64,000 nucleotides of DNA from Sphingobacterium sp. GVS05A. GTDB lineage: Bacteria > Bacteroidota > Bacteroidia > Sphingobacteriales > Sphingobacteriaceae. The notes beneath the pieces are model-generated. The model made no database searches. It was not told the origin of the DNA and saw only the letters and a list, made by a program, of their open reading frames with translations. Positions 9,772 to 19,238 of the stretch are shown here, in pieces. The DNA is taken from positions 186,001 through 250,000 of the forward strand of contig NZ_JAHXYR010000003.1 in assembly GCF_019969845.1 (NCBI RefSeq). Direction: 5' to 3'. Both the position numbers and the translations under genes were made by a program. Every line of letters starts with the position of its first letter. Position 1 is the stretch's first letter.

Positions 9772-11181
9772 TTATTGAAATTTAGTATAAAGGATGTTTA
9801 ATTTAATTCTTGGATCATTACCATCTTTTGCCAATATCAACCGATTCGCTGTACTTGATAGCTGTGGAGGTATTGCTATTGAACTCCCACCTACAGTTCC
9901 AACTGGTACTGGCAATGGGGGTAAAGATAGATATAATGAAGTGTTTTTATATGCTGTTGTTTTAATTTTATTTAAATAATCAATCAAATTAAAGGTGTAT
10001 TTACCATTTGCGTCTCCAATTTTAATCAATCGGGCTACTTGCATTGCGTTTGCAGTCTCTAATGATGCTAAGGCACTAACAGGCGTCCCTTCGCTATTTG
10101 CGACCATAAGGACCAAATTACTTGGTTGCTCATAGCCTTCCAGTGGATTATTTTCTGCTTCAATGACAAGTTCCACTTTATTGATTGAAATTGTTGGATC
10201 ATTGACCAATGATAATAACGTAGGAAACTCAATTTTCGCTACAACACCACTTGAACCTTCCAAGAATGTATTTCCATCAGTTTTTTCAACATCAATCTGC
10301 GGATTTGATAGCGTCATAGAAGAAAACTTTGTCGCAGAACGATCTGTCTCAATTTGGTTATATTGGTATGCTTTGTTGTCAATAGCAAAAAACTGCTTGC
10401 CTCTTGTCTTGTTTCCCTCATTGTTTTCAAAAGAATAATGCACCTGTAGGAAAACAGTGTCTTTAAAGCCGATAATCGCTGTATTGTTATTATCTGGGAC
10501 AAGCGCTAACCCTTTGAAATATTCTTGAAAACTAGTGTTACTTTGAATCCTGTTATCACCATCTTTGATCAATCTGAAAAGTTCATTGCTAATGGTACTA
10601 TTGAACTTAAAGAACAATGAATCTGTTGCTTTGACACGAGGGTTAAAGGAAAGCTCTGCTAATGGTTTGTTTTCATAAGCAAATTTTTTATTGCTGAATA
10701 TACTGGCTGCAGTTACATAAAGTGGCCTTGATGTCGTTGGCTGTGTCGGATCAATTGGTGTCAGGGTGATATCTTCCGTAACACGATGAACAGCAATTTT
10801 CTGAACTTTGGTTGTATCACCAGAATAGTATTTGTTCGGACTTAGAACCAAAGACACAGAATCCAATACCGCATCATCTGGAATGGCGGTACTGTTTATT
10901 GTACCAATCCCCAAACGCATATAGGAAGTTGATTTGACACTACCAGTGACAGCATTGTTATTTTTTCCTACCAGAATCGTCCCCGTATTTGAAGTTGGAA
11001 GAGGATCCAATTGGTAAGTGGAAACTTTCACGGAAACAGTATCAATTGGTACTACGCCAATCGTTTCATCTCTTGAGTTATCCAAAGAAAGTGAAATGTC
11101 TTTATTACAACCGACAAAAGCTGCCAACGTAAAAAGTGGAAGTAAAAATTGTATACTACGTTTCTTAAAGTTTTTGATCAT
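9772..11181 (-). CDS. DUF4270 family lipoprotein
   Basis: I start this gene at the ATG at 11181 (MIKNFKKRSIQFLLP), seven codons inside the longest frame, because that places a lipoprotein signal (lipobox FVGC) at the N-terminus and leaves room for a promoter. The 469-residue product starts with CNKDISLSLD and has the DTVSVKVSTYQLDPLPTSNTGTILVG segment I associate with DUF4270, a Bacteroidota exported family of unknown function. It is rich in beta-strand and Ser/Thr. It is the first gene of an operon with the Kelch lipoprotein, so the two probably sit together on the cell surface. Confidence 0.8.
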   Translation of the reverse strand: MIKNFKKRSIQFLLPLFTLAAFVGCNKDISLSLDNSRDETIGVVPIDTVSVKVSTYQLDPLPTSNTGTILVGKNNNAVTGSVKSTSYMRLGIGTINSTAIPDDAVLDSVSLVLSPNKYYSGDTTKVQKIAVHRVTEDITLTPIDPTQPTTSRPLYVTAASIFSNKKFAYENKPLAELSFNPRVKATDSLFFKFNSTISNELFRLIKDGDNRIQSNTSFQEYFKGLALVPDNNNTAIIGFKDTVFLQVHYSFENNEGNKTRGKQFFAIDNKAYQYNQIETDRSATKFSSMTLSNPQIDVEKTDGNTFLEGSSGVVAKIEFPTLLSLVNDPTISINKVELVIEAENNPLEGYEQPSNLVLMVANSEGTPVSALASLETANAMQVARLIKIGDANGKYTFNLIDYLNKIKTTAYKNTSLYLSLPPLPVPVGTVGGSSIAIPPQLSSTANRLILAKDGNDPRIKLNILYTKFQ

Positions 11182-11199
11182 ATTAATTTTTGAATAGTG

Positions 11200-11229
11200 C
11201 AAAAGTAATCAATGCTTACTGTTAATCAG
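11200..11229 (-). promoter_or_regulatory. Candidate promoter of the DUF4270-Kelch operon
   Basis: On the minus strand, CTG (11227-11229) lies 19 bases before TACTTTTG (11200-11207), a perfect TAnnTTTG -7 element with a near-match -33. The start of transcription would fall about 12 nt before the ATG at 11181, which supports that start codon. Confidence 0.6.
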
Positions 11230-11300
11230 TGTTATATTTTGTTAAATATGGTTAATTACCACAGCGATTGCAAATCTAGTAATTTAAATTTGTTTTCATT

Positions 11301-12734
11301 ATGGGTAGAAGATTTAAATTGCTGATCAGCTTGATCGTTTTAATAGGCACAGGAATCACCATTGTGCTGGGCATCTGGCTTTACGGAAGTTATACCAATC
11401 GGCGGGATCTTTTTCTGTCCACGGCTGAGCGGTCGCTCTTTAATGCGGTGCAGGAGGTATACCAGGCGGAAAATGGTGATCAACGATTGGATGGGCCTGA
11501 GACCGAAAGAGATCAGCTGCTCAACGATGTCAAAAAAGAACTTCTACCTGCGGTACCCGAGAGGGAGCTTGATCAGGCTTTGCAAAGGGTACGCGCCCGC
11601 CAGCCACGCAAAGAACATGCTTTTCGTGGCGATCCTGATCGAAAAGGTAAAATGTATTCCAAAGATCGTGATCATCAGAATGCCATTATTCCACCCTTTT
11701 TGTTCCGTGATTTTGAAATGAACAAAACGAATCTAGAGCAGATCGACAATAAATTCAAGGAATCACTGAGCAATAAAAGCATTTCGGTACCCTATGAACT
11801 GAGTATCGTAACCATTCCACGTGAACAGGTGAAGGACGTACGCCGCGAATATCGGGAAAAGAACCTAGCCTGGACCAGACCGATGATGGTCAATCCCTTA
11901 AAGAATGAATTCCTCGTTGTCAAATTTCAGGAGGATTGGAAATACCTGCTGTACAGCTTGAGCTGGCAATTACTGATTTCACTGCTGTTGATTGGTCTTT
12001 TGTTAGGAACCTTCTTTTACCTGATGAAAACCATTTTTAACCAAAATAAAATGGCTGAGCTCCGAAAGAACTTTGTTGACAATATGACCCATGAACTGAA
12101 AACTCCAGTATCCACCGTGATGGCAGCGATTGAAGCCATACAATTATATGGGGTACGGGACGATAAGGTAAAGATGGACCGTTACCTTGATATTTCAAAA
12201 AAGGAACTTGAGCACCTCTCTGGTATGATTGAAAAGGTCTTGCAGATGGATATTGATGCCTCTCGGGGAATTGTTTTACAACGGTCGGACTTCGATATTG
12301 TCGCGATGGTGGCAAGTGTGATTGAAGTGGCTCAGCTCAATAAAACAAAAACCGTCGAGGTCGAGCTTTTTGCTGACCCTGGATCAATCCTGATCAAAGG
12401 AGATGAGTCCCATCTGAAAAATGTCATCAATAATCTATTGGAGAATGCGATTAAATATGCTGGACCGCATGTTAAGATTAAAGTTGAAATAAAAGGGGCT
12501 AAGGAGCATGTTCAGATCCATATTACGGATAATGGCAAAGGTATTGCAGCCGAATACCATCAGCAGATCTTCGATATGTTTTTTAGGGTACCTTCGGGCA
12601 ACTTACATGATGTGAAAGGTTTTGGACTGGGACTTGCTTATGTCAAACAAGTTGTAAAACGCCATGAGGGTAAGATCAGTGTAGAGAGTGAGCTGGAAAA
12701 AGGGAGTACTTTTATGATCAGATTACCATATTAA
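11301..12734 (+). CDS. Sensor histidine kinase
   Basis: Membrane-bound two-component kinase of 477 residues. One membrane helix lies at about 5-27. A roughly 190-residue charged periplasmic sensor region follows, then a second helix at about 216-245. The HisKA domain has its phosphorylated His264 in NMTHELKTP. The C-terminal HATPase has N-box LLENAIKYA, G1 DNGKGI and G2 GFGLGLAYV. No HAMP domain is evident between the second helix and HisKA. Its response regulator follows 67 bases downstream. The sensor domain is not one I recognise, so the signal is unknown. Confidence 0.95.
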   Translation: MGRRFKLLISLIVLIGTGITIVLGIWLYGSYTNRRDLFLSTAERSLFNAVQEVYQAENGDQRLDGPETERDQLLNDVKKELLPAVPERELDQALQRVRARQPRKEHAFRGDPDRKGKMYSKDRDHQNAIIPPFLFRDFEMNKTNLEQIDNKFKESLSNKSISVPYELSIVTIPREQVKDVRREYREKNLAWTRPMMVNPLKNEFLVVKFQEDWKYLLYSLSWQLLISLLLIGLLLGTFFYLMKTIFNQNKMAELRKNFVDNMTHELKTPVSTVMAAIEAIQLYGVRDDKVKMDRYLDISKKELEHLSGMIEKVLQMDIDASRGIVLQRSDFDIVAMVASVIEVAQLNKTKTVEVELFADPGSILIKGDESHLKNVINNLLENAIKYAGPHVKIKVEIKGAKEHVQIHITDNGKGIAAEYHQQIFDMFFRVPSGNLHDVKGFGLGLAYVKQVVKRHEGKISVESELEKGSTFMIRLPY

Positions 12735-12801
12735 CCTAAAGAAAGCTATCTTCAACATAACGTTAGTATAGAAAAAGCATTATTATTGAATAACAGGAAT
12801 T

Positions 12802-13476
12802 ATGATTAATATTTTATACGTAGAAGACGAACCGAGTCTGGCGATGATTGTTGCAGATAGTCTGGAGGCCAATGGCTTTCAGGTTGTACACTGCAACAAT
12901 GGGGAGGAGGCCTTGGAATCTTTTAGCATCGCGAAACCGGATATTATGGTTGTAGATGTGATGATGCCTGTCATGGATGGGTTCACCTTGGCGGCAAAAA
13001 TCCGCGAGATGGACACCCTGCTTCCCATCATCTTCTTAACAGCGAAAGTGCAGACAGAAGACGTGGTCCGGGGATTTCGTCTTGGGGGAGATGACTATGT
13101 CAAAAAACCGTTTAAAATCGAAGAATTGGTCGTACGGATAGAGTCTCTGTTAAAGAATAGCCCCAAGATGCTGTTTGGGCAGAAACTGATGATCGGTGAT
13201 TATACACTGGACAGTTTGAAGCACCAGCTGATTTATCAGGATGAAATGCTCAAGTTGTCTTTTCGTGAAAGTGAACTCCTCCGTAAACTCTACGAACAGA
13301 AGGACAAGGTAATCCCCAGGGAAGAGATCATGCGTGCTTATTGGAGCCATGATAAGTATTTTACAGGACGAAGCCTAGATGTATTCATTAGTCGTATACG
13401 AAAGTATTTAAGTCAGGATCCAAGGATCAAAATTACCAATATACGGGGAGTCGGCTATATGCTTACAGTGGATTGA
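12802..13476 (+). CDS. OmpR-family response regulator
   Basis: 224 residues: receiver domain with phospho-acceptor Asp52 (VVDVMMP), upstream acidic pair in YVEDEPS and conserved Lys in YVKKPF. A C-terminal winged-helix DNA-binding domain runs from about 130 (LSFRESELLRKLYEQ ... SLDVFISRIRKYL ... IRGVGYML). It is paired with the kinase just upstream. It converges on the large beta-barrel gene ending at 13502. That barrel gene is a candidate target, but this is position-based inference only. Confidence 0.96.
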   Translation: MINILYVEDEPSLAMIVADSLEANGFQVVHCNNGEEALESFSIAKPDIMVVDVMMPVMDGFTLAAKIREMDTLLPIIFLTAKVQTEDVVRGFRLGGDDYVKKPFKIEELVVRIESLLKNSPKMLFGQKLMIGDYTLDSLKHQLIYQDEMLKLSFRESELLRKLYEQKDKVIPREEIMRAYWSHDKYFTGRSLDVFISRIRKYLSQDPRIKITNIRGVGYMLTVD

Positions 13477-13501
13477 TAACAGCGTTCCACGTGGAGATTT
13501 T

Positions 13502-16243
13502 TTACTCTTTTCGCATTCGGTTAGCCTTTCCACCCATACCTCGTATATGATAAGTAAAACTTAAGATGGCATAACGGGTAATTGCATTGGATTGCGATAC
13601 ACGTACCCAAAGGTCGTTGACCTGTTGATTGACGTTTTTATTGTCATTAAAAATATCAAAAACCGTTAAATTGATCTCTGCATTTCTCTTTTTGAACAGC
13701 TTCTTGCCGACGGAAATATTCCACAATAAGCTTGTCGTACTAGGCGCGTTAAGAATACTTCCGTTATATAAGTAATTAAAAGTCGAATTTAACGTCCAGC
13801 TTTGCAATAATGTCAAAGCAATGGAATTGCTGATGGTATGCTTATAAACAGAATAATTGGATTTTTCAGTTGCCGAATTTTTTGAATACGATAGATTTCC
13901 ATTATAATCCAATCCGATGATCAGCTCCTTACTGAAAGCTGTGTTCACACCGAGACGTTGATTTATGCCATATGTCTTTGCATCTACTTTTTCCAGATTC
14001 AACAAAGTGTAGTTTTGATTGAAATATAGATTATTATTTAGGTTGACATTGAGTTTTAAAGGTTCTATACGATAACCAAGGCTATTGTGCCACTTTAGGT
14101 TGTAGACCCCATCAAAATTTTCCGGTTTGATATATTGGCCTCCTGGTCCCAATACGACATCATTCTCAATGGTAAATGCCGAATCAGTTGTAAAGATGGT
14201 ATTTGAAATCTTGTTCTGAATAAAATCGGCTGTAAAGTCAGATGTAAAGCTTCGGCCAGAGGCCTTATTGATAGACCTAAACTGCATAACCAGGTTATGG
14301 TCATATTCCTGTTTTAGGTTCGGGTTGCCCGAAGTAATACGTAGTGGGTTCTGATTATCGATAAAATCCTGTAGCTGCTCAATGGCAGGTGTATTCGTTT
14401 TGGCATTATAGCGCAATTCAATACGTGTTTCCTTGTTGAAATTGTACTGGAAATTCAAGTTTGGCAGCAGGCTGTTGAAATGGCTCTTTGTTTTCAATTT
14501 GTTTGGAAATAGCTTGTCATTTGTCTGATTCGCGGTCTGGTAGTCCAATCCGATTTGAAATCGTATACTATCTTTTTTATTGAATAAATAAGATAGCCCC
14601 GCACTGTGGTAAACAAAGTCATTGCGAAATTCATTCGAAAGGCGATTTTTCAACTCTCCCAATTGTTCCGTTTCTGCCAGGAATTCATACGTTTTACGGT
14701 CAGAGTAGCGCGCCGTATTTCGGAAGGTGTAATTACCCTGCAAACGGGAGTATTTATCCAGCATCTCGGTATAGGCAATTTTTGAACGAAAGCCATTATT
14801 GTCACCATTTGAGTAGTTGCGATTGTTTGTGGTGTCAATTCGATTGAAGTCCCCATTTCTGTAATAGGTATTCAAGGCATAGTTTGCGGCATTCCCCTTG
14901 TTTGTACTGAAAGAACCATTAAAGTTGACGCTAATGGTTCGTCCCGGTTTGTTTAGCCTGCGCATATAAGTCAGATCGCCACCCCAGTTGAAATTTTCGC
15001 CAAAACTGCTGTTGTTCCTGTCGGATTGGTTGAGCATTTCGCTCAGGTTTAATAAGGTGCTGCCCAGCGAGCTGCTATGCCTATTATTGCTCTGGTAGGA
15101 GAAATTGGGCTGTATGTCCAGCTTTTGAATAGAATCTATTTTCCAGTTCGCCCGCAGGGAGAATGCATGATTGTTTGTGTAGGTGCTACCAGATTGTTGT
15201 TGATTGTTGATCTGGTTGGCTCTATTGCCTGCAGTGTATTCCGTTTTGTTTTGGCTGATGGTGTTATTGTCGGTATAGTTGTAGGCGTAATTGGCGTTAA
15301 AATCCATCCGGTCCGCAAAAAACCGGTCGAGATAGTTGAATCCAGCATTGAAACGTGTTGTGACGCCCTGTCCTGTACGTCCTCGCGTGTTGCCTCGTGG
15401 CGCAAAACCATTGGGCTGATTGACGTTATTGGTATTGATATCTATGGAATATTGGCGCTTTGGGTTCATTTTGGTGACCTGCGTATTGATGGCATACTTC
15501 TCATCCGGACCGGCTCCGCCACTGATTTTACCAAAATAAGATTTTCTTTTATCCGGTTTGGTGACAATATTAATCACTTTCAGCCGTTTGCCATCATCAA
15601 ATCCACTGAATTTCGCTTGTTCGGTTTTGTCATCAATAAGCTGCACTTTGGCAATGACATCCGCAGGTAAGTTTTTAAGGGCCACTTTTGGGTCAGTGCT
15701 AAAAAACTCACGGCCATCAATGATAATCTTACTTACGGCTTCCCCCTGCGCCTTTACATTACCATCTTCGTCGATTTCTACACCTGGGATCTGTTTGACC
15801 AGTTCGTCAGCATCCGCAAATTCAGGTGTAACATATTTTTTGGCATCAAATTCTAAGGTGTCCCCCCGTACCTGTACACTCGTCGGTGAGATGCTGATTT
15901 CTTCCAACACGATCTCCGAGCTGTTGAGTTTAAAATTGACCTCCACAGTTTTACCTACTAATTTGATCTTCCGAATGTCTGTAGTATAACCCATTGGCTG
16001 CACCGAAATCAGATAATCACCATTGGGAAGGGCTACACTGGTAAACTTGCCCAAGATATCCGTTGGTGTTTGCAGCTTACTGGAATCTTTTAAGGCGATG
16101 ATCGTAACACTGGCTCCCGAAATTGGTTTTGAACCATTGCTATCCATGAGTCTCCCTGAGATATATTGCTGGGCAAAAGCATTCATCGTTAACAGCATTA
16201 AACTAAGCGAGAGAGTAACAATTGTCCAGGTCTTGATTTTCAT
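13502..16243 (-). CDS. Outer-membrane beta-barrel protein, TonB-receptor-like (carboxypeptidase-regulatory N-domain)
   Basis: 913 residues with a signal peptide ending in AFAQ. A carboxypeptidase-regulatory-like beta-sandwich (about 26-110) is followed by a short plug-like segment (DELVKQIPGVEIDEDGNV ... VSKIIIDGREFFSTDP ... VINIVTKPDKRKSYFGKISGG) and a long C-terminal barrel rich in N and Y. It belongs to the outer-membrane beta-barrel family (PF14905 type) common in Bacteroidota, related to but distinct from SusC. No SusD partner is adjacent. The substrate is unknown. Its promoter region is shared with the divergent TetR gene. Confidence 0.85.
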   Translation of the reverse strand: MKIKTWTIVTLSLSLMLLTMNAFAQQYISGRLMDSNGSKPISGASVTIIALKDSSKLQTPTDILGKFTSVALPNGDYLISVQPMGYTTDIRKIKLVGKTVEVNFKLNSSEIVLEEISISPTSVQVRGDTLEFDAKKYVTPEFADADELVKQIPGVEIDEDGNVKAQGEAVSKIIIDGREFFSTDPKVALKNLPADVIAKVQLIDDKTEQAKFSGFDDGKRLKVINIVTKPDKRKSYFGKISGGAGPDEKYAINTQVTKMNPKRQYSIDINTNNVNQPNGFAPRGNTRGRTGQGVTTRFNAGFNYLDRFFADRMDFNANYAYNYTDNNTISQNKTEYTAGNRANQINNQQQSGSTYTNNHAFSLRANWKIDSIQKLDIQPNFSYQSNNRHSSSLGSTLLNLSEMLNQSDRNNSSFGENFNWGGDLTYMRRLNKPGRTISVNFNGSFSTNKGNAANYALNTYYRNGDFNRIDTTNNRNYSNGDNNGFRSKIAYTEMLDKYSRLQGNYTFRNTARYSDRKTYEFLAETEQLGELKNRLSNEFRNDFVYHSAGLSYLFNKKDSIRFQIGLDYQTANQTNDKLFPNKLKTKSHFNSLLPNLNFQYNFNKETRIELRYNAKTNTPAIEQLQDFIDNQNPLRITSGNPNLKQEYDHNLVMQFRSINKASGRSFTSDFTADFIQNKISNTIFTTDSAFTIENDVVLGPGGQYIKPENFDGVYNLKWHNSLGYRIEPLKLNVNLNNNLYFNQNYTLLNLEKVDAKTYGINQRLGVNTAFSKELIIGLDYNGNLSYSKNSATEKSNYSVYKHTISNSIALTLLQSWTLNSTFNYLYNGSILNAPSTTSLLWNISVGKKLFKKRNAEINLTVFDIFNDNKNVNQQVNDLWVRVSQSNAITRYAILSFTYHIRGMGGKANRMRKE

Positions 16244-16301
16244 TGGTTGAGGATGTCTGCGTGGTTTTAGGCGCTGTTGTTAGTTCTATTTTTTTATTTG
16301 T

Positions 16302-16309
16302 CAAATTTA
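16302..16309 (-). promoter_or_regulatory. Candidate -7 element of the beta-barrel gene
   Basis: TAAATTTG on the minus strand matches TAnnTTTG and would give a leader of about 50 nt. No TTG is seen at the -33 distance. Confidence 0.4.
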
Positions 16310-16356
16310 TGCGACTATTTGATACGAATTACTATCATTTTAGTTACAATAATCCT

Positions 16357-16411
16357 AACTGAACGGAAAGATTAGATATATTTGCAGTAGAATTAGAAAT
16401 CAACTGAACGG
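16357..16411. promoter_or_regulatory. Direct repeat flanking the TetR-gene -7 element, candidate operator
   Basis: The 10-mer AACTGAACGG occurs at 16357-16366 and again at 16402-16411, on either side of a TATATTTG -7 element at 16377-16384. Placement over the promoter of a regulator gene fits autoregulation, though TetR proteins usually bind inverted rather than direct repeats. Confidence 0.4.
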
Positions 16412-16419
16412 CATAGTAT

Positions 16420-16962
16420 ATGAAAGAAAGTGTTTTGAGTAGAAAAGAGCGTATTATGAAAGAAGCATTGCTGCTTTTTTCAGACCAGGGCTATACCAAT
16501 ACGTCTACCAAAACAATAGCGCAGAACGCTGGCGTTTCTGAGGCTTTGATATTCAAACATTTTGGTAACAAAGATGCACTCTTGGTCTATTTGATCAAAT
16601 CTGGATATCGCAAGGTTCTGACCCATCACCGTGGGATGATGACCTATCGTGAACCCAAAGACTTCTTGCGTACCATGATCAATCTTCCCAATAAGTTGGT
16701 CAGTGCTGAACCCATATTCTGGAAATTGCAGGAACGACTGTCCCATCATCCCTTTTCCAAACAACAACATGAGCAGTTCATGAAACCTGTACAGCCGATT
16801 ATCCATCGTGCTTTTGAAGAACTGGGTTATGAAAATCCTGAATTGGAAACGCAGTTTCTCCTATTGATCATTGATTCATTTTGGAAAAAGGAGGCAATTG
16901 GCGAATTGGAGCATGTCATGGAATTGACGCTGTTTCTGGAGAAAAAGTATAATTTGATTTAG
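16420..16962 (+). CDS. TetR/AcrR-family transcriptional regulator
   Basis: 180 residues. The N-terminal TetR DNA-binding domain is clear: RIMKEALLLFSDQGYTNTSTKTIAQNAGVSEALIFKHFGNKDALL (about 10-55), with the HTH in the middle. The C-terminal ligand/dimer domain is unassigned. It is divergent from the beta-barrel gene at 13502-16243, so it probably represses itself and perhaps that gene. Confidence 0.93.
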   Translation: MKESVLSRKERIMKEALLLFSDQGYTNTSTKTIAQNAGVSEALIFKHFGNKDALLVYLIKSGYRKVLTHHRGMMTYREPKDFLRTMINLPNKLVSAEPIFWKLQERLSHHPFSKQQHEQFMKPVQPIIHRAFEELGYENPELETQFLLLIIDSFWKKEAIGELEHVMELTLFLEKKYNLI

Positions 16963-17414
16963 ATCATAGTATTGAGTATCTAGTATTGAGTATTTAGATT
17001 CTGATTGCTTAAGCTTACAGCTGATACCTCGTCTTATCTTTTAGTACCTAGTATTTAGTAATGAGTATTTAGATTCTGGTTGTTTAAGCTTACAGCTGAT
17101 ACTTCGTTTGTTTTTACTCTTGGGTATTTTAGGCTTGCTTAAGCTTATTGCAGAGACTTAGCTATAACTGACGTTCATTACCTAATCAAATCCATAACCA
17201 GATTTGTCCCGAAGCAGGTTCTCAACAAAATCAACGATAGACAACAGGTACATCCGGCAGCACTTCTCAGGTATTGTATCATTATATTCCCCATTGTTGT
17301 GTTCGAAATGCATCTTGTTGCATGTTTTAATAAAATTGTTGCAAAAACAATTTCATATTATCCAAAATAATAACGTTATTAGTATTCTATTTAAGACATT
17401 ATACAAACTAATTT
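16963..17414. other. Repeat-bearing intergenic region upstream of the GH3 gene
   Basis: About 450 bases. The left half is a run of short tandem repeats around TAGTATTGAGTAT and contains a duplicated 45-bp unit (separate entry). The right half has no clear promoter motif. A 43-codon minus-strand frame (17182-17313) exists but I could not support it as a gene. Confidence 0.6.
16988..17107. repeat. Imperfect 45-bp direct repeat
   Basis: Copy 1 (16988-17032) and copy 2 (17063-17107) differ at only three positions; both run from GAGTATTTAGATTCTG through TTAAGCTTACAGCTGATAC. A partial third copy (GCTTGCTTAAGCTTA) follows near 17132. Just before copy 1, TAGTATTGAGTAT is itself tandemly repeated. 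Confidence 0.75.
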
Positions 17415-19121
17415 ATGTTCAAAAAATTCAGTCTGGGCCTATTGGCATTGGCCAGTGCGCTATCATTTGCGAAGGCACAGGACAAGAAAGATTTTGTAAA
17501 ATACATCAATTCCCAGCATGATTGGGTAGATGCCGTGTTTAATACCTTGACTCCAAAGGAAAAAGTGGCCCAGTTGTTCCTTGTAAGGGCGCATACTAAT
17601 CTTGGTGAGAAATATATTGATTCCGTTGCACAGGTTGTTCAAGATGAACATCTGGGCGGCCTTGTGGTTTTTCAGGGTGGTCCCGTGCGTCATGTGGACA
17701 TGTTCAATCGATATCAGTCATTATCTAAAGTACCATTAATGATAACCTTTGATGGAGAGTGGGGGCTTGGTATGCGTATGCCGGATTCTACGTTATCATT
17801 CCCTTATCAGATGACACTTGGTGCTGTGCAGGATAATCAGTTGATTTATCGCATGGGACGTGAGGTTGCGCTGGATTTTCATCGTATCGGTATGCATTTC
17901 AATTTTGCACCAGATGTGGACATCAATAACAACCCGAAAAATCCGGTCATCGGTATTCGTTCTTTTGGCGATAATAAATATAATGTCACCAAAAAAGCAA
18001 AAGCTTATATGGACGGTATGGTGGATGGTGGTATCTTGGCCTCCATTAAACACTTCCCGGGACACGGTGACACAGATGTAGATTCACACTATGATCTGCC
18101 TAAGCTCCCTTTTGATAAAGCCAGATTGGATACGCTGGAACTGTACCCTTTCAAAGAACTTATTAAAGCAGGTGCTCCAGCAGTTATGGTTGCGCATATG
18201 AATATTCCTGTCTTGGATGATACCCCCAATATGCCATCTTCTATTTCTAAAAAGGTTGTTACAGACCTATTGCGGAATGAACTTGGCTTTAAAGGCTTAA
18301 CAGTGACAGACGCAATGGACATGAAAGGCGTTAAAAAATTCTTCCCGAATGGTGAAGCCGATGTTCAGGCAATCATTGCGGGACACGATCTCCTTGAGGT
18401 ATCCGAGAATAGTAAACGCGCGATTGACCTTATTCTGAAAGCAATTGAGGAAGGTCGGATTTCACAGGTGGATATTGATGCACGCGTGAAAAGGGTATTG
18501 GCTGCTAAACTATGGTTAGGCCTAGACAAATACCAGGCAACCCCGCAGCAGAATCTGTATGCCGATTTACATAGAGCGTCTGCAGTTCAGCTGATTGATG
18601 AATTGTCCAATGCTGCTATTACAGCTCTTAACAGCACCGAAAAATTAAAATCCTTTAAAAAGGATCTGCCTACAGCGATTATCAATGTCGGTGTTGCTGC
18701 CAATCAAACATTCCAGAACGAACTGGCGGCGGGATTGACCAACGAAACTCACTATTTTGTGCCAGACAGCTTGAGCAAAGATGATATGAAACGTCTTGTG
18801 AAGGAAATCAAGAAAAACAAGCAATACATCATCGCTGTACACGATACGCGGTTACGTCCACGTCCTACAATGCAATTGAATGAAAATGTGCAGGACCTGA
18901 TGAAGAAGTTTGCAAAGAAATCCATCTTGACCCTATTTACAAATGTATATGCATTAGATGGCGTTGAAGCATCCAAGAAAGCGAAGACAATTTTGCTAGC
19001 TTATCAAAATGATGCTTTTATGCAGAAGGCTGCTGCCAAAACGATATTGGGACAAAATGTTCCTAAAGGAAAATTGCCTGTTACCATCAATAAAAAATTC
19101 AAGTACGGACAAGGCAAATAA
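17415..19121 (+). CDS. Glycoside hydrolase family 3 protein, beta-N-acetylhexosaminidase (NagZ-like)
   Basis: 568 residues with a Sec signal peptide (cleavage after FAKAQ), so it is exported. The GH3 TIM-barrel carries the NagZ signature KHFPGHGDTDVDSH (residues 212-225), in which the Asp-His dyad DSH (223-225) acts as general acid/base. The likely nucleophile is Asp299 in VTDAMDMKGV. This predicts release of beta-linked N-acetylglucosamine, for example from muropeptides or chitin-like chains. The last 190 residues form an additional GH3 C-terminal-type domain that the short E. coli NagZ lacks. It converges on a GHL10 gene. Confidence 0.92.
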   Translation: MFKKFSLGLLALASALSFAKAQDKKDFVKYINSQHDWVDAVFNTLTPKEKVAQLFLVRAHTNLGEKYIDSVAQVVQDEHLGGLVVFQGGPVRHVDMFNRYQSLSKVPLMITFDGEWGLGMRMPDSTLSFPYQMTLGAVQDNQLIYRMGREVALDFHRIGMHFNFAPDVDINNNPKNPVIGIRSFGDNKYNVTKKAKAYMDGMVDGGILASIKHFPGHGDTDVDSHYDLPKLPFDKARLDTLELYPFKELIKAGAPAVMVAHMNIPVLDDTPNMPSSISKKVVTDLLRNELGFKGLTVTDAMDMKGVKKFFPNGEADVQAIIAGHDLLEVSENSKRAIDLILKAIEEGRISQVDIDARVKRVLAAKLWLGLDKYQATPQQNLYADLHRASAVQLIDELSNAAITALNSTEKLKSFKKDLPTAIINVGVAANQTFQNELAAGLTNETHYFVPDSLSKDDMKRLVKEIKKNKQYIIAVHDTRLRPRPTMQLNENVQDLMKKFAKKSILTLFTNVYALDGVEASKKAKTILLAYQNDAFMQKAAAKTILGQNVPKGKLPVTINKKFKYGQGK

Positions 19122-19146
19122 GGTCGCTATAAAATCACACCAATAA

Positions 19147-19202
19147 AAGAGCCCTCCTGGATCGTGTTGCTGTCATCAGCACAGCCATCCGGGAGGGCTC
19201 TT
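19147..19202. terminator. Strong bidirectional terminator between GH3 and GHL10 genes
   Basis: 16-bp arms AAGAGCCCTCCTGGAT (19147-19162) and ATCCGGGAGGGCTCTT (19187-19202) with one mismatch, followed by a T-rich stretch. Confidence 0.88.
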
Positions 19203-19238
19203 CTTATTTTTTGTCAATGCCAATCGTTCTGAAGAAGA

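Noticed and set aside
13486..13501. TCCACGTGGA palindrome plus T-run as a terminator of the response-regulator gene
   Set aside because: The palindrome has no room for a loop, leaving only a three-pair stem; too weak to call.
15077..15670. 197-residue plus-strand frame inside the beta-barrel gene
   Set aside because: Antisense shadow of a strongly supported coding region; its translation is hydrophobic and featureless.
17182..17313. 43-codon minus-strand frame (MHFEHNNGEYNDTIPE...) upstream of the GH3 gene
   Set aside because: Coherent but with no promoter match, no neighbour on its strand and no family I know; conservation data would be needed to call it.
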